Positions 62,516 through 64,000 of a DNA stretch of 64,000 nucleotides are shown one piece after another. Position 1 is the first letter of the stretch; each line of letters starts with the position of its first letter. Made by a program: the position numbers and the translations under genes. The stretch is from contig CAWGTW010000016.1 of NCBI GenBank assembly GCA_963825565.1, positions 62,001-126,000 of the forward strand, in the 5' to 3' direction. This DNA comes from JBFGCT01 sp963825565. GTDB lineage: Bacteria > Actinomycetota > Acidimicrobiia > Acidimicrobiales > Ilumatobacteraceae. A model generated the notes under the pieces. The model saw only the letters and a program-made list of their open reading frames with translations, had not been told where the DNA came from and ran no database searches.

Positions 62516-63400
62516 GTGAGGGAGCTCTCGGTGGCGGCGGTGCAGATGGCGATGGTCGACGATGTCGCCGACAATGTCGCAACCGCCGAGCGGCTGGTGC
62601 GCGACGCCGCGTCGAAGGGGGCGCGCGTCGTCCTGATCCCCGAACTGTTCGAGGGGCCGTACTTCTGCAAGGACCAACTCCCCGAGCACCTCGGGCGGGC
62701 CCGGCCGCTCGCCGGCCATCCGACGATCGAGCACTTCGCTGCGCTCGCCGCCGAGCTCGACGTCGTCCTGCCGCTCAGTGTGTACGAGCGCGCCGGGCAG
62801 GCTCGGTACAACACCGTCGTCGTCGTCGACGCCGACGGATCGACACTCGGCCACTACCGCAAGAGCCACATCCCCGACGGTCCCGGCTACACCGAGAAGT
62901 ACTACTTCTCGCCCGGCGACACCGGGTTCCGGGTGTGGGCGACCCGGCACGGGACGATCGGCGTCGGCATCTGCTGGGACCAGTGGTTCCCGGAAGCGGC
63001 CCGATCGATGGCGCTGCTCGGCGCCGAGGTGCTGCTCTACCCGACGGCGATCGGGAGCGAGCCGCCCGACCCCGCCTGGGATTCGAGCGGGCACTGGCAG
63101 CGCGTGATGCAGGGCCACGCCGTCGCGAACCTGATGCCGGTGGTCGCCGCCAACCGGATCGGTCGCGAGGTCGGGGCCACCACCGAGATCACGTTCTACG
63201 GCTCGTCGTTCATCGCCGACGCGACCGGAGCGATCGTCGCCGGGGCGGGGCGTGACGCCGAGGCGGTCCTGGTCCACACGTTCGATGCCGACGCGCTGCA
63301 GTCCGGGCGTGCCGCATGGGGCATCTTCCGCGACCGCCGTCCCGACCTCTACCGCCCGCTGCTGACGCTCGACGGCAACCCCGATCAGAGGCGTTCATGA
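62516..63400 (+). CDS. aguB: N-carbamoylputrescine amidase
   Basis: A 294-residue nitrilase-fold enzyme that converts N-carbamoylputrescine to putrescine, CO2 and ammonia. The catalytic triad is E43 (IPELFEGPYF), K116 (YRKSHIPDGPGY) and C153 (GICWDQWFPE). GPYFCKDQ and CWDQWFPEAAR are specific to the AguB branch. GTG 62516 lies 11 bases after the upstream stop. With the agmatine deiminase downstream it completes agmatine-to-putrescine conversion. Confidence 0.95.
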   Translation: MRELSVAAVQMAMVDDVADNVATAERLVRDAASKGARVVLIPELFEGPYFCKDQLPEHLGRARPLAGHPTIEHFAALAAELDVVLPLSVYERAGQARYNTVVVVDADGSTLGHYRKSHIPDGPGYTEKYYFSPGDTGFRVWATRHGTIGVGICWDQWFPEAARSMALLGAEVLLYPTAIGSEPPDPAWDSSGHWQRVMQGHAVANLMPVVAANRIGREVGATTEITFYGSSFIADATGAIVAGAGRDAEAVLVHTFDADALQSGRAAWGIFRDRRPDLYRPLLTLDGNPDQRRS

Positions 63401-63525
63401 GCGGCCGGAATCGGGGCGAGCGATCGCCGCGCCCACCTCGTCCGATCCGCCCTCCGAGCTCGTCGGGCGGTGGCGGCCGTCGCGGTCTCGTCGAGGTAGC
63501 GACCGCGATCGGGGTGGCCGGGTGA
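63397..63525 (+). CDS. 42-residue ORF linking aguB and aguA by four-base overlaps
   Basis: ATG 63397 overlaps the aguB stop (ATGA), and its TGA overlaps the aguA GTG (GTGA). The product is basic and Pro/Arg/Ser/Gly-rich (begins MSGRNRGERSP, ends ATAIGVAG) with no recognisable domain. It may be a coupling spacer more than a functional protein. Confidence 0.35.
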   Translation: MSGRNRGERSPRPPRPIRPPSSSGGGGRRGLVEVATAIGVAG

Positions 63526-64000
63526 CGCGGTTGCCGGCGGAGTGGGAGCCTCATGAGCGGACGGCGATGTGCTGGCCGGCGCGGGCGTCGCTGTGGCACG
63601 AGCACCTGATCGACGCAGAGTTGGCCCACGCCGCGGTGGCCGACGCGATCGCGCGGTACGAACCGGTGACCATGCTCGCTGCGCCGCGGTCGCTCGAGCG
63701 TGCTCGGTCGCTGTGCGGGCCGGGCGTCGAGGTGATCGAGCAGGTGATCGACGATTCGTGGTTCCGCGACACCGGGCCGATCTACGTCGCCGACGACGAC
63801 GGCGCGCGTGTCGCCACCGACTGGTCGTTCAACGGGTGGGGCGACAAGTTCGTCCCCTACGACGACGACGAGCTGGCGGCGCGCCGTTTCGCGGAGCACC
63901 GCGGCGACGCCGTGCGCACGGTGGAGATGGTCCTCGAAGGAGGTTCGATCACCGGCGACGGCGAGGGAACCCTCGTCACGACGACCCAGTGCCTGCTGCA
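63522..64000 (+). CDS. aguA: agmatine deiminase (C-terminal part beyond window)
   Basis: The first 159 residues of an agmatine deiminase, which hydrolyses agmatine to N-carbamoylputrescine. The N-terminus VTRLPAEWEPHERTAMCWPA matches the family start (PAEWxPHExxxMxWP). DDSWFRDTGPIYV and NGWGDKF carry substrate-binding acidic residues, and VLEGGSI is the conserved EGG segment. The catalytic histidine and cysteine lie mostly outside the window. GTG 63522 overlaps the preceding stop. Confidence 0.93.
   Translation, partial: MTRLPAEWEPHERTAMCWPARASLWHEHLIDAELAHAAVADAIARYEPVTMLAAPRSLERARSLCGPGVEVIEQVIDDSWFRDTGPIYVADDDGARVATDWSFNGWGDKFVPYDDDELAARRFAEHRGDAVRTVEMVLEGGSITGDGEGTLVTTTQCLL

Overview
This is a high-GC bacterial window with dense, overlapping genes, many GTG starts and several probable leaderless transcripts. 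Gene content is actinobacterial: ClpC with a double N-domain, a phenylacetyl-CoA epoxidase cluster, a CopC-CopD fusion, a DesA-type acyl-ACP desaturase and a geranylgeranyl-reductase-family flavoprotein. A split, b6-type cytochrome bc complex sits directly upstream of a complete 14-subunit complex I locus. Together these suggest a marine or aquatic Actinomycetota of the Acidimicrobiia type (Ilumatobacter-like). The taxonomic placement is inference from gene style, not from a search.

Layout. 1-6.1 kb: truncated clpC (minus), a secreted protein of unknown function (minus), then the TrkA-TrkH potassium uptake pair. 6.1-8.3 kb: a geranylgeranyl-reductase-family flavoprotein and a membrane-anchored monohaem cytochrome c (both minus). 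8.5-14.1 kb: a probable operon for a b6f-like menaquinol:cytochrome c reductase, containing an unknown membrane protein, a 2[4Fe-4S] ferredoxin, cytochrome b N-half, cytochrome b C-half, Rieske protein, dihaem cytochrome c and a second unknown membrane protein. 14.1-29.7 kb: nuoABCDEFGHIJKLMN in canonical order. nuoG carries a perfect 93-bp tandem repeat near its start, and its C-terminal molybdopterin-domain segment is detached and frameshifted. NADH oxidation by complex I would reduce menaquinone, which the linked bc complex would reoxidise onto the c-type cytochromes.

29.9-33.2 kb: an MFS transporter and a class V aminotransferase-like enzyme, separated by a tandem pair of hairpin repeats. 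33.2-38.4 kb: phenylacetate catabolism (PaaI-type thioesterase, PaaK, PaaA, PaaD, PaaB, PaaC, enoyl-CoA hydratase); the PaaE reductase is not in the cluster. 38.5-40.3 kb: an unusual single polypeptide joining an ECF sigma factor, a zinc-finger anti-sigma segment, a transmembrane helix and an extracytoplasmic Ig-like region. 40.5-43.1 kb: a spermidine-synthase-like methyltransferase, an MFS transporter and a 2'-5' RNA ligase family protein. 43.2-49.8 kb: a tryptophanase-like lyase, then an ABC transporter (ATPase and large FtsX/MacB-type permease) coupled to a NarL-type two-component system. 49.8-52.3 kb: CopC-CopD fusion and acyl-ACP desaturase, the latter with a TetR-style operator at its start. 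52.5-55.0 kb: dimethylglycine/sarcosine-dehydrogenase-like flavoprotein. 55.1-55.2 kb: a second tandem pair of the same hairpin repeat. 55.3-58.8 kb: a xylose/ribose-type ABC importer. 58.9-62.5 kb: a CRTAC1/FG-GAP lipoprotein translationally coupled to a vanadium-haloperoxidase-family protein. 62.5-64 kb: N-carbamoylputrescine amidase, a 42-codon ORF and truncated agmatine deiminase.

The points most worth following up are the bc-complex/complex I supercluster with its two unknown subunits and the shared IPEHLLKR tail motif; the sigma/anti-sigma/Ig fusion with an upstream motif shared with the secreted protein gene; the 62-bp-period hairpin repeat found as tandem dimers at two loci; and the structure of nuoG. 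No tRNA, rRNA, CRISPR array, insertion sequence or prophage was recognised.
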